From: Flavobacterium amniphilum
GTDB taxonomy: Bacteria > Bacteroidota > Bacteroidia > Flavobacteriales > Flavobacteriaceae
DNA: 64,000 bases
NCBI RefSeq assembly: GCF_023634845.1
Contig: NZ_JAMLJL010000016.1
Span: 17,779-81,778, forward strand
Direction of reading: 5' to 3'
In this document: positions 20,581 through 28,504 of the stretch, piece after piece
Layout: each line of letters opens with the position of its first letter
Numbering within the stretch: position 1 is the stretch's first letter
Notes under the pieces: model-generated
What the model saw: the letters and a program-made list of their open reading frames with translations, nothing else
The model's database searches: none
Told to the model about the DNA's origin: nothing
Position numbers and translations under genes: made by a program

Positions 20581-20661
20581 TGGGGAGAGCAGGATTCGAA
20601 CCTGCGAAGGTTTCCCAACGGATTTACAGTCCGTCCTCGTTGGCCGCTTGAGTATCTCCCC
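20581..20661 (-). tRNA. tRNA-Tyr (GTA)
   Basis: On the minus strand the sequence starts GGGGAGA and ends TCTCCCC plus discriminator A, giving a 7-bp acceptor stem. The anticodon loop reads CTGTAAA with anticodon GTA. The T arm is GCAGG-TTCGAAT-CCTGC, and a long variable arm makes this a class II tRNA of 81 bases. CCA is not encoded. Confidence 0.96.
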
Positions 20662-20832
20662 AACTATTCTTTCAATAGTTTCGCTCTCAAAGCGGTTGCA
20701 AATATAGAATCATTTTTCGGGTTTCCAAACAAAAAAAGGAGATAATTTTAAACTTTTTTGTAAGTAATTGGTAGTAAATGAAATAAAAAAAGTCCGAATT
20801 GCTCCGGACTTTTAATTTTGTATGATAAAGGA

Positions 20833-21180
20833 CTATTTTGACAATAATTCCTGAACTTTTGCTTTCAATTCAACACCGTAAATATTCATTGCTACAATCT
20901 TTCCTTTTGAATCCAGAACAAATGTTGCCGGAATACTTTCAACTCCATATTGTGTGGCAATCGGTTCTTTCCACTCCATTAAATTGGAAATTTGGTTCCA
21001 GTTTAATTTATCTTTTGCAATGGCTTTTTTCCAATTGGCAGCATCTTTGTCAAGGGAAACACCTATAATATTTAATCCTTTTGGATGAAATTCATTGTAA
21101 AGTGCCACTACATGAGGGTTTTCCTTGCGGCAAGGACCACACCATGAAGCCCAGAAATCGATAATCGTAACTTTTCCCAA
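20833..21180 (-). CDS. TlpA-like thioredoxin domain, C-terminal part of a frameshifted gene
   Basis: This 115-aa reading frame carries a TlpA/AhpC-TSA thioredoxin fold: IIDFWASWCGPCRKENP with the redox CxxC, then GVSLDKD, the cis-Pro segment ESIPATFVLDSKG and a final strand and helix. Such proteins reduce periplasmic disulfides. TTG at 21180 is the first possible start, but the same frame stays open and family-like (APDFSAKNPEGKVISL, the normal start of the TlpA domain) back to the A-run at 21255-21264, where it meets the upstream frame ending at 21246. So this is almost certainly the second half of one 380-residue protein rather than a gene of its own. Confidence 0.8.
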   Translation of the reverse strand: MGKVTIIDFWASWCGPCRKENPHVVALYNEFHPKGLNIIGVSLDKDAANWKKAIAKDKLNWNQISNLMEWKEPIATQYGVESIPATFVLDSKGKIVAMNIYGVELKAKVQELLSK

Positions 21181-21245
21181 AGACTGTTTTAATGAAATAA
21201 CTTTTCCTTCAGGATTTTTGGCACTGAAATCAGGAGCAATACTTC

Positions 21246-21974
21246 CTAGCTCAATTTTTTTTTTGGAGCTGCCGGATTCGCTTTTTCAATTTTTTCAATA
21301 TAAGTTTTGATCTTTTTACCAGTAGAAGTCTCTTTCAGATCACTGCTCAGATTGTCAAAATATTTTTTTATTTTGGTGATATCAGCGTCAGAACTTCCAA
21401 ACATTTCCTGGATGATTAAAAGCGAAAGGAACGAATCCTTATTTTTTTCCACATAACTGGCTCTGTGGCTTTGGAATTCATCATCAATCTTTTTATAACT
21501 ATCCGCTATTTTTTTCATTGTAACGGAGTCTTTCTTTGCTGCAGCATCCTTATAGGGCTGGTCATTTTGTTTTCCAAATTCCATTGCCTTATTCTGGATA
21601 GGGATCAGGCTTTTTTTGTAAGCTGCAAGCTCATCGTTAGTGCGGCTACCACTAATGTTGGCAAGTCCCATCATTAAACTGTCTTTTTGGGCTTTTACAT
21701 TTATGTCCCCTTTCTCAAGGATAAACATGAATCCTCCAAGTTGGTCAAAACGTACTCTGTGCATTAATGGTTCTTCTGCTTTCCCCTTAAATTCGAATTT
21801 TCCGTCTTTAACAGTAGTCGTGTCAACTCCCGCAATACCGGTGGCAGCTGATTCATTCTGTTTTTCCAAATAAACCATTGTACCGTCAGGCAGTCCTTTA
21901 ACTTCTCCTGAAACTTTATACTTGTTGCATGATACTGCAAGGGCAGAAAGGGCAATAATTGCTAATTTTTTCAT
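21246..21974 (-). CDS. N-terminal part (DUF4369-like) of a TlpA-family lipoprotein, cut by a frameshift
   Basis: The 242-aa product starts with a lipoprotein signal (MKKLAIIALSALAVSC, Cys16) and a DUF4369-like N-terminal beta domain (VSGEVKGLPDGTMVYLEKQ), then a long charged helical part with KIADSYKKIDDEFQSH. This is the usual N-terminal half of Bacteroidota periplasmic TlpA/AhpC-TSA disulfide oxidoreductases. It ends early in PAAPKKKLS just after a run of ten A (coding strand). One more A, or two fewer, would join it in frame with the thioredoxin domain at 20833-21180. Possible causes are a sequencing or assembly indel, a real loss-of-function, or slippage on A10 that yields some full-length product. 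Confidence 0.8.
   Translation of the reverse strand: MKKLAIIALSALAVSCNKYKVSGEVKGLPDGTMVYLEKQNESAATGIAGVDTTTVKDGKFEFKGKAEEPLMHRVRFDQLGGFMFILEKGDINVKAQKDSLMMGLANISGSRTNDELAAYKKSLIPIQNKAMEFGKQNDQPYKDAAAKKDSVTMKKIADSYKKIDDEFQSHRASYVEKNKDSFLSLLIIQEMFGSSDADITKIKKYFDNLSSDLKETSTGKKIKTYIEKIEKANPAAPKKKLS
21255..21264 (-). other. A10 homopolymer at the frameshift point
   Basis: Ten consecutive T on the plus strand (A10 in the coding strand) lie exactly at the junction of the two TlpA fragments. Runs of this length are known sites for polymerase slippage as well as for sequencing errors. Confidence 0.85.
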
Positions 21975-21994
21975 CAGTTTTATAATTTTGTAGG

Positions 21995-22023
21995 CAAAAA
22001 TAAAGGATTTGATTTGAAATCAA
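21995..22023 (-). promoter_or_regulatory. Bacteroidota-type promoter for the TlpA gene
   Basis: On the minus strand TTG (22023-22021) is followed after 18 bases by TATTTTTG (22002-21995), close to the TTG-N19-TAnnTTTG consensus of Bacteroidota. The ATG at 21974 lies 20 bp downstream. Confidence 0.6.
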
Positions 22024-22056
22024 AGTACTTTTATATTTTATTTAATACCAACGTTT

Positions 22057-22605
22057 GTGAATCGGAAAGAGATTAAACTGAAGCCAAATAGCCTTAAAAA
22101 TACTTTTTGTGTTTTTACCGAAGTTGACCCGATTGTGATTCAGGAACTCAAACCTGATTTTGAAAGTGAGTCCGGAAGTAAGTATTTTTATACGGATGAA
22201 GGAATATACCGGCTGGCAAACCATTGGGGAAGATTGGGCAATGCAAAATGGCGATTGGTAGAAAATGGTTTTCACGGATCTTCCAAATTGAAATTGGGAT
22301 ATGCAAGATGGAACGCATTTTATCCGGATAATAAATATGAACACTTGTATTATCTGGAAGCCGATTTTAGAACCAATGAAGTATTATATCAGCACAAAAT
22401 GAATACAACCTATGACGGAAAAGCAATTTTGAGAACAGCTGATGATACCATGAAGAAGGTGAAGCAGGCGCGGAACATATTGCAATTGACCAATTGGTCA
22501 AAACATTTTGAAAATCATGATTTGGAAGATCTCAGAAAATTAATCGTAACCGATTTGATCTACACGAACCTGACTCTGGATGAAATTAAACGAAAATACG
22601 CATGA
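22057..22605 (+). CDS. Conserved-looking protein of unknown function
   Basis: I do not recognise this 182-aa protein. It starts with GTG at 22057 (no ATG fits near the beginning). It has no signal peptide or membrane segment, is rich in aromatic and charged residues (YTDEGIYRLANHWGRLGNAKWR; a second block KLKLGYARWNAFYPDNKYEHLYYLEADF), and ends in a helical region with LEDLRKLIVTDLIYTNLTLDEIKRKY. The repeated 'W..L.NAKWRL.../GYARWNAFYP' pattern suggests a compact cytoplasmic fold. Its stop overlaps the start of the next small gene (ATGA), so the two are coupled. Confidence 0.75.
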   Translation: MNRKEIKLKPNSLKNTFCVFTEVDPIVIQELKPDFESESGSKYFYTDEGIYRLANHWGRLGNAKWRLVENGFHGSSKLKLGYARWNAFYPDNKYEHLYYLEADFRTNEVLYQHKMNTTYDGKAILRTADDTMKKVKQARNILQLTNWSKHFENHDLEDLRKLIVTDLIYTNLTLDEIKRKYA

Positions 22606-22748
22606 GTAGAAATAACGAGCAAAACGCAAAGAAACATAACGATAAATTACATAAGGCCAAAGCAAAAGCTGTAAAACAAAAAGTTGAGCGCAAGGCCCAA
22701 CTTAAAGCTATTTTGAAAAAATTCAATTCGGAACAAACACCGGAATAA
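22602..22748 (+). CDS. Small, highly basic 48-aa protein
   Basis: This short gene starts inside the stop of its upstream neighbour (ATGA at 22602-22605) and ends with TAA at 22746-22748. The product is almost entirely helical, with many Lys, Ala and Gln (KAKAKAVKQKVERKAQLKAIL). The overlap with a well-formed upstream gene is the main support. A role in nucleic-acid binding is conceivable but not shown. It is followed by the convergent DUF2892 gene, whose stop is only 3 bp away. Confidence 0.55.
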   Translation: MSRNNEQNAKKHNDKLHKAKAKAVKQKVERKAQLKAILKKFNSEQTPE

Positions 22749-22750
22749 TT

Positions 22751-22954
22751 TTAGTTTTGTGTATTCTTTTCAGGTATTGTACAATTTCCGTTGATTCCGC
22801 AACCCTGATTGGTTATTCCCTGAAATAAAAAGAAAGCTGCAAATATAAAGAAGAACCATTCCCTTGTTTCGATTCCCTGAAAAATAAGAAATATCCCGAA
22901 TACCAGACGAATGGCACGCATTAAATGCCAATTCTTCAAAAGAGAAAATTTCAT
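22751..22954 (-). CDS. DUF2892-type small membrane protein
   Basis: With the start at 22954 the product is 67 aa. It has two hydrophobic helices (AIRLVFGIFLIFQGI and WFFFIFAAFFLFQGI) and a Cys-containing tail (NQGCGINGNCTIP). This matches the YgaP-like inner-membrane domain family (DUF2892), which is often encoded next to rhodaneses and MBL sulfur dioxygenases. The open frame extends upstream but would then run into the MBL gene; the chosen ATG follows that gene's stop by one base. It is the last gene of the sulfur operon. Confidence 0.75.
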   Translation of the reverse strand: MKFSLLKNWHLMRAIRLVFGIFLIFQGIETREWFFFIFAAFFLFQGITNQGCGINGNCTIPEKNTQN

Positions 22955-22955
22955 T

Positions 22956-24368
22956 TTACAACACCTTACTTTGACAAACGAAATCCGATTTCGGCAATTC
23001 CGTTTTTGAAATAGCACCGAAACCGCCTTCAATTTCAGTAAAATTACGGTAACCGCGTGCCTGTAGGATTGATGCGGCAATCATACTGCGGTATCCGCCG
23101 GCACAGTGCATATAAAAATGTTCGGAAGGATCGATTTCATTAATCCAAGTATTGATATAAGCCAATGGTTTGCTGTAAGCTTCATCAAGATGCATGGCAC
23201 TGTATTCTCCTTCTTTTCTGATGTCAATAACTTTGTCGACACCAACCTTAAGTTCAGAAGCAAATTGTTCAGCCGTGATTCTTTTTACGGTATCCGTTTC
23301 TTTTCCGGCTTGTTCCCATGATGCAATTCCACCTTCAAGGTGACCCAATACATGATCAAACCCAACACGGCTCAAACGCGTGATGCTTTCTTCCTCTTTC
23401 CCCGGTTCGGTAATAATGATGATCGGTTGATTCACATCTGCAATTAAAGTACCTACCCATGGTGCAAAATCACCACTGATTCCGATATTGATCGATTGCG
23501 GGATATGTTTTTTGCAAAACTCGGCCGGATGGCGTGTATCCAGTATAAGTGCTTCGGTTGTTTCAGCCAGGTCTTCAAATTCGGTAACCGTCAAGGGTTT
23601 CATTCCGTTGTTTAAAACCGATTCAAAGCTGCTGTATCCTTTTTTATTCATGGTCACATTCATCCCGAAATAGGCAGGAGGCGGTGCTAATCCGTCCAGA
23701 ACTTCTGTTACAAATTCGCCTTCGGTCATGTTAGCGCGTAAAGCATAATTTTTTTCTTTCTGCTCGCCAATTGTGGAAACCGTTTCCTTGCTCATGTTTT
23801 TACCGCATGCAGAACCCGCTCCGTGTGCCGGATATACGGTTACTTCATCAGGAAGTGTCATGATTTTGGTGCGTAGCGAATGGTATAAAGTGGCTGCCAG
23901 TTGTTCCTGGGTAAGATCGGCCGATTTTTGTGCTAAATCCGGACGTCCCACATCACCGATAAATAAAGTGTCTCCGGAGAAAATGGCATGCTCTTTTCCG
24001 TTTTCGTCCAACAAGAGGTAAGTTGTACTTTCCATGGTATGGCCCGGAGTATGCAATGCTTTGATTTGGATATTTCCAATTTGGAACAATTGCCCGTCAG
24101 TTGCGATAACCGTTTCAAATTCAGGAGTTGCTGTTGGTCCGTAAACAATCGGTGCATTCGTTTTTTTGCTCAGGTCAAGATGACCCGAAACGAAATCAGC
24201 ATGGAAATGGGTTTCAAAAATATACTTCAATACGACACCGTCTCTTTCCAAACGGTCAAGGTACGGCTGGATTTCACGCAGCGGATCAATAATCGCGGCT
24301 TCACCGTTTGAAGTAATATAATAAGCTCCCTGGGCTAAACACCCGGTATATATTTGTTCTATTTGCAT
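22956..24368 (-). CDS. MBL-fold persulfide dioxygenase-like protein with two rhodanese domains
   Basis: This 470-aa cytoplasmic protein combines a metallo-beta-lactamase domain (residues 1-250) with two rhodanese domains (about 255-355 and 365-460). Metal ligands are visible in THFHADFVSGH (His54, His56, Asp58, His63), HTPGHTMES and FSGDTLF. This is the layout of bacterial ETHE1/CstB-like sulfur dioxygenases, which oxidise glutathione or CoA persulfide to sulfite. The second rhodanese has the catalytic Cys in MHCAGGYRSM; in the first the loop reads IITEPGKEEES and lacks Cys, so it is probably non-catalytic. Neighbouring genes encode a Crp/Fnr regulator, a TauE sulfite exporter and DUF2892, which supports a sulfide detoxification role. 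Confidence 0.92.
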   Translation of the reverse strand: MQIEQIYTGCLAQGAYYITSNGEAAIIDPLREIQPYLDRLERDGVVLKYIFETHFHADFVSGHLDLSKKTNAPIVYGPTATPEFETVIATDGQLFQIGNIQIKALHTPGHTMESTTYLLLDENGKEHAIFSGDTLFIGDVGRPDLAQKSADLTQEQLAATLYHSLRTKIMTLPDEVTVYPAHGAGSACGKNMSKETVSTIGEQKEKNYALRANMTEGEFVTEVLDGLAPPPAYFGMNVTMNKKGYSSFESVLNNGMKPLTVTEFEDLAETTEALILDTRHPAEFCKKHIPQSINIGISGDFAPWVGTLIADVNQPIIIITEPGKEEESITRLSRVGFDHVLGHLEGGIASWEQAGKETDTVKRITAEQFASELKVGVDKVIDIRKEGEYSAMHLDEAYSKPLAYINTWINEIDPSEHFYMHCAGGYRSMIAASILQARGYRNFTEIEGGFGAISKTELPKSDFVCQSKVL

Positions 24369-24434
24369 AACAATAGTTCGTTCATTATCGGTACAAAAAT
24401 AATACTTAAAAAGATAAGAATTGAGTGATTAAGA

Positions 24435-25238
24435 TCACTTTATGAAAAGTTCTTTACTGATGATGAACAGACTCATGAACAACACAAACCAACCAAATGC
24501 TCTTTTGAGCCTGCCACCGTCAATTTTTCTTGAAAACCCTGATCCAATCAACATTCCCATTACAGCCATCAAGGTGATTGATAACATGAAAGTTACGTTT
24601 ATATTGATGCCGTTTACCAGATCGCCGGCGAATCCTGAAAGTGAATTGATGGTAATAATGAGAAGGGAAGTGCCCACTGCCTGTTTCATCGGAATTCCTC
24701 CGAAGAAAATCAACGCCGGAATGATTAAAAATCCGCCGCCGGCTCCTAAAAATCCGGTGACCAAGCCAACAATAAGGCCAATAATCCCCAGTTTTATCCG
24801 ACTGACTTCAGTTTTGCAGTTTTCACTCCTGCCCATGATCATGGCACGTGAAGTGGCCAGCATGAGTAAGGCAAAAACCAGCATGATCAGCATGTCTTTG
24901 GTTACTGTTGTAGTGCCGGTTTCAAACAGTACTGTTGGAATCTTCGGTAAAATAATTTTGCGTACCAGTAAAATAGACAGAATGGAAGGGAAAGCAAAAT
25001 ACAGTGCTTCCTTTACTTTCAGATTTTGGAACGTATAGTGTTTATAGGAACCTATTCCCGCCGTGATTCCTACAACAAAAAGGGAATAACTGGTTGCTAA
25101 TTCAGGATTGATACCGAAGAGGTAAACCAAAATGGGTACGGTCAATATTGATCCGCCACCTCCGATAAGGCCTAAAATGATCCCGATGGCTATTGCCGCT
25201 ACAAAACCGATGACTTCCACTTGTATTGTTTTCAGCAA
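24435..25238 (-). CDS. TauE/SafE family sulfite or sulfonate exporter
   Basis: The 267-aa integral membrane protein has about eight helices and the two duplicated TauE signatures GLIGGGGSILTVP (near residue 23) and GFLGAGGGFLIIPAL (near 160). The family exports sulfite, sulfoacetate or related anions. Between the Crp/Fnr gene and the MBL-rhodanese gene, on the same strand, it would remove the sulfite produced by persulfide oxidation. The gap to the MBL gene is 66 bp and to the regulator 42 bp, consistent with one operon. Confidence 0.9.
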   Translation of the reverse strand: MLKTIQVEVIGFVAAIAIGIILGLIGGGGSILTVPILVYLFGINPELATSYSLFVVGITAGIGSYKHYTFQNLKVKEALYFAFPSILSILLVRKIILPKIPTVLFETGTTTVTKDMLIMLVFALLMLATSRAMIMGRSENCKTEVSRIKLGIIGLIVGLVTGFLGAGGGFLIIPALIFFGGIPMKQAVGTSLLIITINSLSGFAGDLVNGININVTFMLSITLMAVMGMLIGSGFSRKIDGGRLKRAFGWFVLFMSLFIISKELFIK

Positions 25239-25280
25239 AAGTCAAGTAAAAAGCAGAATTAAACGGTAACTAATGTCACA

Positions 25281-25916
25281 CTACTTCAAATTTGGAATAA
25301 TTTCGATGTGGCTTCGGTGTAAGTTCACGATACCGCGCTGTTCCATTTTTTTGAGTAAGCGTGAAATCACTTCGCGTGATGTATTTAATTCAGAAGCGAT
25401 TTCCTGATGGGAAAGTTTGATATCATTGCATCCGCAGGCATCCTGGTGTTTTTTCAGGTAAAATTCCAAACGTTCATCCATCGCTTTAAAAGCAATACTG
25501 TCAATTACCATTAAGACTTCCTCAAACCTTCTTCGGTAGGTTTCAATTACAAATTCGTACCAGGAACGGTGAGTGGCCATCCATTTTTCCATGACCTGCA
25601 GCGGAATCATTACCAGTTCAGCATCCTCAACCACTTTGGCCATGATCTGACTGGTTTCCTGTTTGGTGGCACAAATCATGGATATCGCACAGGCCTGTCC
25701 GGGTTGCAGGTAGTACATAAAAAATTCTCCTCCGTCTTCATCTTCGCGGAACACTTTGAGTTTTCCTTTCACGATCAATACCGTACTTTTAATATATTGG
25801 CCGGAACGCATCATGACTTCACCTGCTTTCAGTGAGTGAAGGGTTGCGTTTTGTTCTACTTCCTCAATTAATTGCGGACTGAAATTTGGGAATTGTTTTT
25901 TTATGATGTCTTTCAT
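25281..25916 (-). CDS. Crp/Fnr family transcriptional regulator
   Basis: The 211-aa protein (start MKDIIKKQFP at 25916) has an N-terminal cyclic-nucleotide-binding-like domain (GEVMMRSGQYIKSTVLIVKGKLKVF, then GGEFFMYYLQPGQACAISMIC) and a C-terminal winged helix with LSHQEIASELNTSREVISRLL as recognition region. Cysteines at CAISMIC and the CGC pair in DACGCND could sense redox or persulfide, though this is speculation. A longer start at 25937 is possible, but it would overlap a TATATTTG promoter element (25942-25935), so the shorter one is preferred. As first gene before tauE and the MBL-rhodanese gene it probably controls them. Confidence 0.9.
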   Translation of the reverse strand: MKDIIKKQFPNFSPQLIEEVEQNATLHSLKAGEVMMRSGQYIKSTVLIVKGKLKVFREDEDGGEFFMYYLQPGQACAISMICATKQETSQIMAKVVEDAELVMIPLQVMEKWMATHRSWYEFVIETYRRRFEEVLMVIDSIAFKAMDERLEFYLKKHQDACGCNDIKLSHQEIASELNTSREVISRLLKKMEQRGIVNLHRSHIEIIPNLK

Positions 25917-25934
25917 GTGTGAATCAATAGAATA

Positions 25935-25942
25935 CAAATATA
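25935..25942 (-). promoter_or_regulatory. TAnnTTTG element upstream of the Crp/Fnr gene
   Basis: TATATTTG on the minus strand, 19 bp before the ATG at 25916. No good TTG element is seen at the standard distance, so regulation by an activator is possible. It supports the shorter start of the regulator. Confidence 0.4.
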
Positions 25943-25987
25943 CTATTCTGAAAATTTGTTCGCTTATTATTGTTTAGTTAAAAATCA

Positions 25988-25995
25988 TATATTTG
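25988..25995 (+). promoter_or_regulatory. TAnnTTTG element upstream of the methyltransferase
   Basis: TATATTTG on the plus strand, 31 bp before the ATG at 26026, with TTG at 25970-25972 (spacing 15, short of the usual 19). It overlaps the alternative TTG start at 25993 and so argues against that start. Confidence 0.4.
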
Positions 25996-26025
25996 GATAA
26001 ACAGACAAAAAAACAAACAAAGCAA

Positions 26026-27627
26026 ATGACAAATACTAATGGAAGAGAATTAATCTTCAGGCATTTAGACGGTATAGTAACCGCTCCCATTGCTTTTATT
26101 CTAAAGGAAAAAGGAGTGTTGCAAAAGTTGTCGGAACTTCAGAAAACGACTTTAAAAACACTTTCAGCCGAATGTAAGGCCAACGACGGATACCTCAATG
26201 TCGCTTTACGGGCTTTGGCTTCACAGGGATTTATTGATTACGGGATTGACGAAGCAAACAAAGAAATTATAATCAGCGTTAATTCCAACAGTGAATATGC
26301 TTTTTCCCAATTTTACCTCTACGATGATATTGTGAAGTTACTCTTTACTACCGATTTTTTTACGGCCAATGTCATTACAACACAATCCATCAGTCAGTTG
26401 AAACCCATCTTCGAAACATATAAAAGGAATTATGATATTGTTTTTGATGAAGATCCGGTAAAGAATAAAATCCAGCAGCAGATTTTAAAACACATTGAAG
26501 GATATCTTGCCGCACCTTTGGTTGTCAATCTCGGGATGACCGGAATGTTCCATAAGTATTTTATGGAAACCTCTTTCAGTCCGGACGAATTTCATAAGGA
26601 ACCGGAAGCATTCGGACAGATGTTGGACTTTTTTACAGCTTTGGGATGGTTTGCCGAAAGAAACGGGAAATACCAGTTTGCTGATCAGGGATTTTTTTTT
26701 GCCAAAAGAGCTTCTGCTTACGGTGTAACGGTTTCGTATCTGCCGATGCTTAAAAATATCAAGTCACTGCTTTTCGGTGATCCGAATACACTCCGTAATA
26801 TAGGAGTCAACGAGACCGAAATCCATGTGAACCGGGAAATGAACGTATGGGGGAGCGGTGGTGCACACAGCACTTATTTTAAAGTCATTGACGAAATTAT
26901 CATCGAGTTGTTCAACAAGCCCATTGGCGAACAGCCGAAAGGTATCCTCGACATGGGTTGCGGTAACGGCGCTTTCCTGCATCATATCTTTAATGTAATT
27001 GAAAGACAAACACTACGCGGCAAGATGCTGGAAGAGTATCCACTGTTCTTGGTAGGAGTCGATTACAACCAGGTCGCCTTAAAAGTTACACGGGCCAATT
27101 TGATCAAAGCCGATATCTGGGCTAAGGTAATTTGGGGTGACATCGGGAATCCGGATCTACTGGCGCAGGATTTACAGGACAATTATAAAATCGATCTGAA
27201 AGATTTACTCAATGTCAGAACTTTTTTGGATCATAACCGCATATGGTCTGAACCGGAAGGTCTGCACAATATCGAAAGCCATTCAACCGGAGCTTTTGCT
27301 TACCGCGGCGAATTGCTTTCGAACGATAAAGTAGAAGCCAATCTCTACGAACATTTCAGGAAGTGGTCACCTTATGTGAAGCAATTCGGGTTGTTACTCA
27401 TTGAACTGCATACGGTTGATCCGAATATTACGGCACAGCACCTGGGCCAGACTCCGGCGACTGCTTATGACGTGACACACGGATTATCCGATCAGTACAT
27501 TGTTGAAGTCAAAGAATTTATTAAAGTTGCCGGAATGGCAGGGTTGCATTCGGAAGAACGCTTTTTCCAGCAGTTTCCCAACACTGATTACGCCACAGTG
27601 ACGATACATTTACTCAAAGGAAAATAA
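26026..27627 (+). CDS. Class I SAM-dependent methyltransferase, large (533 aa)
   Basis: Two-part cytoplasmic protein. Residues 1-290 contain two winged-helix-like segments of the kind found in O-methyltransferase dimerisation domains (GIVTAPIAFILKEKGVLQKLSE and, in similar form, GYLAAPLVVNLGMTGMFHKY), which looks like an internal duplication. The catalytic domain has the SAM motif ILDMGCGNGAFL from about residue 306, then VGVDYN and ADIWAKVIWGDI. The substrate cannot be read from the sequence; the size and layout resemble methyltransferases related to those of polyketide loading modules (AprA type), a tentative link. It is divergent from the sulfur operon and shares a short intergenic region with it. 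Confidence 0.85.
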   Translation: MTNTNGRELIFRHLDGIVTAPIAFILKEKGVLQKLSELQKTTLKTLSAECKANDGYLNVALRALASQGFIDYGIDEANKEIIISVNSNSEYAFSQFYLYDDIVKLLFTTDFFTANVITTQSISQLKPIFETYKRNYDIVFDEDPVKNKIQQQILKHIEGYLAAPLVVNLGMTGMFHKYFMETSFSPDEFHKEPEAFGQMLDFFTALGWFAERNGKYQFADQGFFFAKRASAYGVTVSYLPMLKNIKSLLFGDPNTLRNIGVNETEIHVNREMNVWGSGGAHSTYFKVIDEIIIELFNKPIGEQPKGILDMGCGNGAFLHHIFNVIERQTLRGKMLEEYPLFLVGVDYNQVALKVTRANLIKADIWAKVIWGDIGNPDLLAQDLQDNYKIDLKDLLNVRTFLDHNRIWSEPEGLHNIESHSTGAFAYRGELLSNDKVEANLYEHFRKWSPYVKQFGLLLIELHTVDPNITAQHLGQTPATAYDVTHGLSDQYIVEVKEFIKVAGMAGLHSEERFFQQFPNTDYATVTIHLLKGK

Positions 27628-27641
27628 GGGAGATATTAGAT

Positions 27642-27703
27642 AGGGATAGCCAAAACTTACATTTTAAATAATCAAAGAAGAACATTTTTTATTGGCTATC
27701 CCT
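27642..27703. repeat. Perfect 12-bp inverted repeat with 38-bp loop
   Basis: AGGGATAGCCAA and its exact complement TTGGCTATCCCT flank an A/T-rich loop, 15 bp after the methyltransferase stop. It could be a terminator with a long loop or a miniature repeat element. The rest of the gap up to 27892 holds only a possible promoter. Confidence 0.55.
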
Positions 27704-27867
27704 ACACTTCTCATTTTTAGTATGAAACGTTCATTTAATAACGTATGAACCTACTACAAAGGTACAGAATTTAATCCTAAAATGGATTTATTTTTGAGTC
27801 TAAATTATTGTAATTAAGTAAATTAGGTGTTTTTGGTGAGAAGTTTAACAGTCCGGAAATATTGTGT

Positions 27868-27875
27868 TAACTTTG
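27868..27875 (+). promoter_or_regulatory. Possible -7 element TAACTTTG
   Basis: TAACTTTG fits TAnnTTTG and lies 17 bp before the ATG at 27893. No TTG is found at the expected distance upstream. Confidence 0.35.
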
Positions 27876-27892
27876 AACCTAAATTAAACGTT

Positions 27893-28105
27893 ATGCAGAT
27901 CAATTTCACCGAATTAAAGATAACCGTACAGCAAGCCATTGACTGTCTGGTACAAAAAGATAAAGAAGGTACAAGTGCCAAACTGAAAGAAGCCGGTGAA
28001 ATTATAAACGAGCTGATGGACTTTGCCGATAACGACGACGATTTGATCGAACTCAGCCGTTATCAGGTTTTACTAACACAATTGGAACAGAAAAATGCCG
28101 GATAA
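27893..28105 (+). CDS. Small hypothetical helical protein (70 aa)
   Basis: Starting at the ATG at 27893, the 70-aa acidic product appears to be a helical hairpin: ITVQQAIDCLVQKDKEGTSA, then LKEAGEIINELMDFADNDDD, then LIELSRYQVLLTQLEQ. I do not recognise a family. The last 11 bp overlap the next gene (YchJ-like), so the two are coupled. A longer frame starts upstream but would include the promoter element, so the inner ATG is preferred. Confidence 0.65.
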   Translation: MQINFTELKITVQQAIDCLVQKDKEGTSAKLKEAGEIINELMDFADNDDDLIELSRYQVLLTQLEQKNAG

Positions 28106-28472
28106 ATGTTACTGCGGTTCGGGAAATGATTTTGCACTTTGCTGCGAGCTTTATATCCTAGGGAAAAAGAAACCTTCAACGGCTGAGCAACTCATGCGTT
28201 CAAGATATTCGGCGTATTGTGTCCATGATGCCGACTATCTGATTGCGACAACCCATTTATCAACACGTAAACACCACCACAAAGAAGACATACTTTCTTT
28301 TGCCGTAGAAAACCATTGGGTGAAACTTGAAATTATCCAGAGTTCAGCACATACGGTCGAATTCAAAGCGTACTACCTTGACAGCAGCCTGAATGCACAC
28401 ACCCATCATGAAAAATCCACCTTTAAAAAGGAAGGAGACCAATGGTTTTATGTGGATGGGAAGTGGTTTTAG
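28095..28472 (+). CDS. ychJ: YchJ family protein with SEC-C zinc motif
   Basis: The 125-aa protein begins with a SEC-C-type zinc motif (CYCGSGNDFALCCE), then the YchJ signature TAEQLMRSRYSAY and an NTF2-like domain ending in GDQWFYVDGKWF. YchJ proteins are widespread, and their role is not firmly known; a nucleic-acid- or protein-binding function through SEC-C is likely. Length is typical of the short form with a single SEC-C motif. It overlaps the upstream 70-aa gene by 11 bp. Confidence 0.9.
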   Translation: MPDKCYCGSGNDFALCCELYILGKKKPSTAEQLMRSRYSAYCVHDADYLIATTHLSTRKHHHKEDILSFAVENHWVKLEIIQSSAHTVEFKAYYLDSSLNAHTHHEKSTFKKEGDQWFYVDGKWF

Positions 28473-28504
28473 AGTTTTAGATTATTAGATTTTCAGAGTT
28501 TTAT

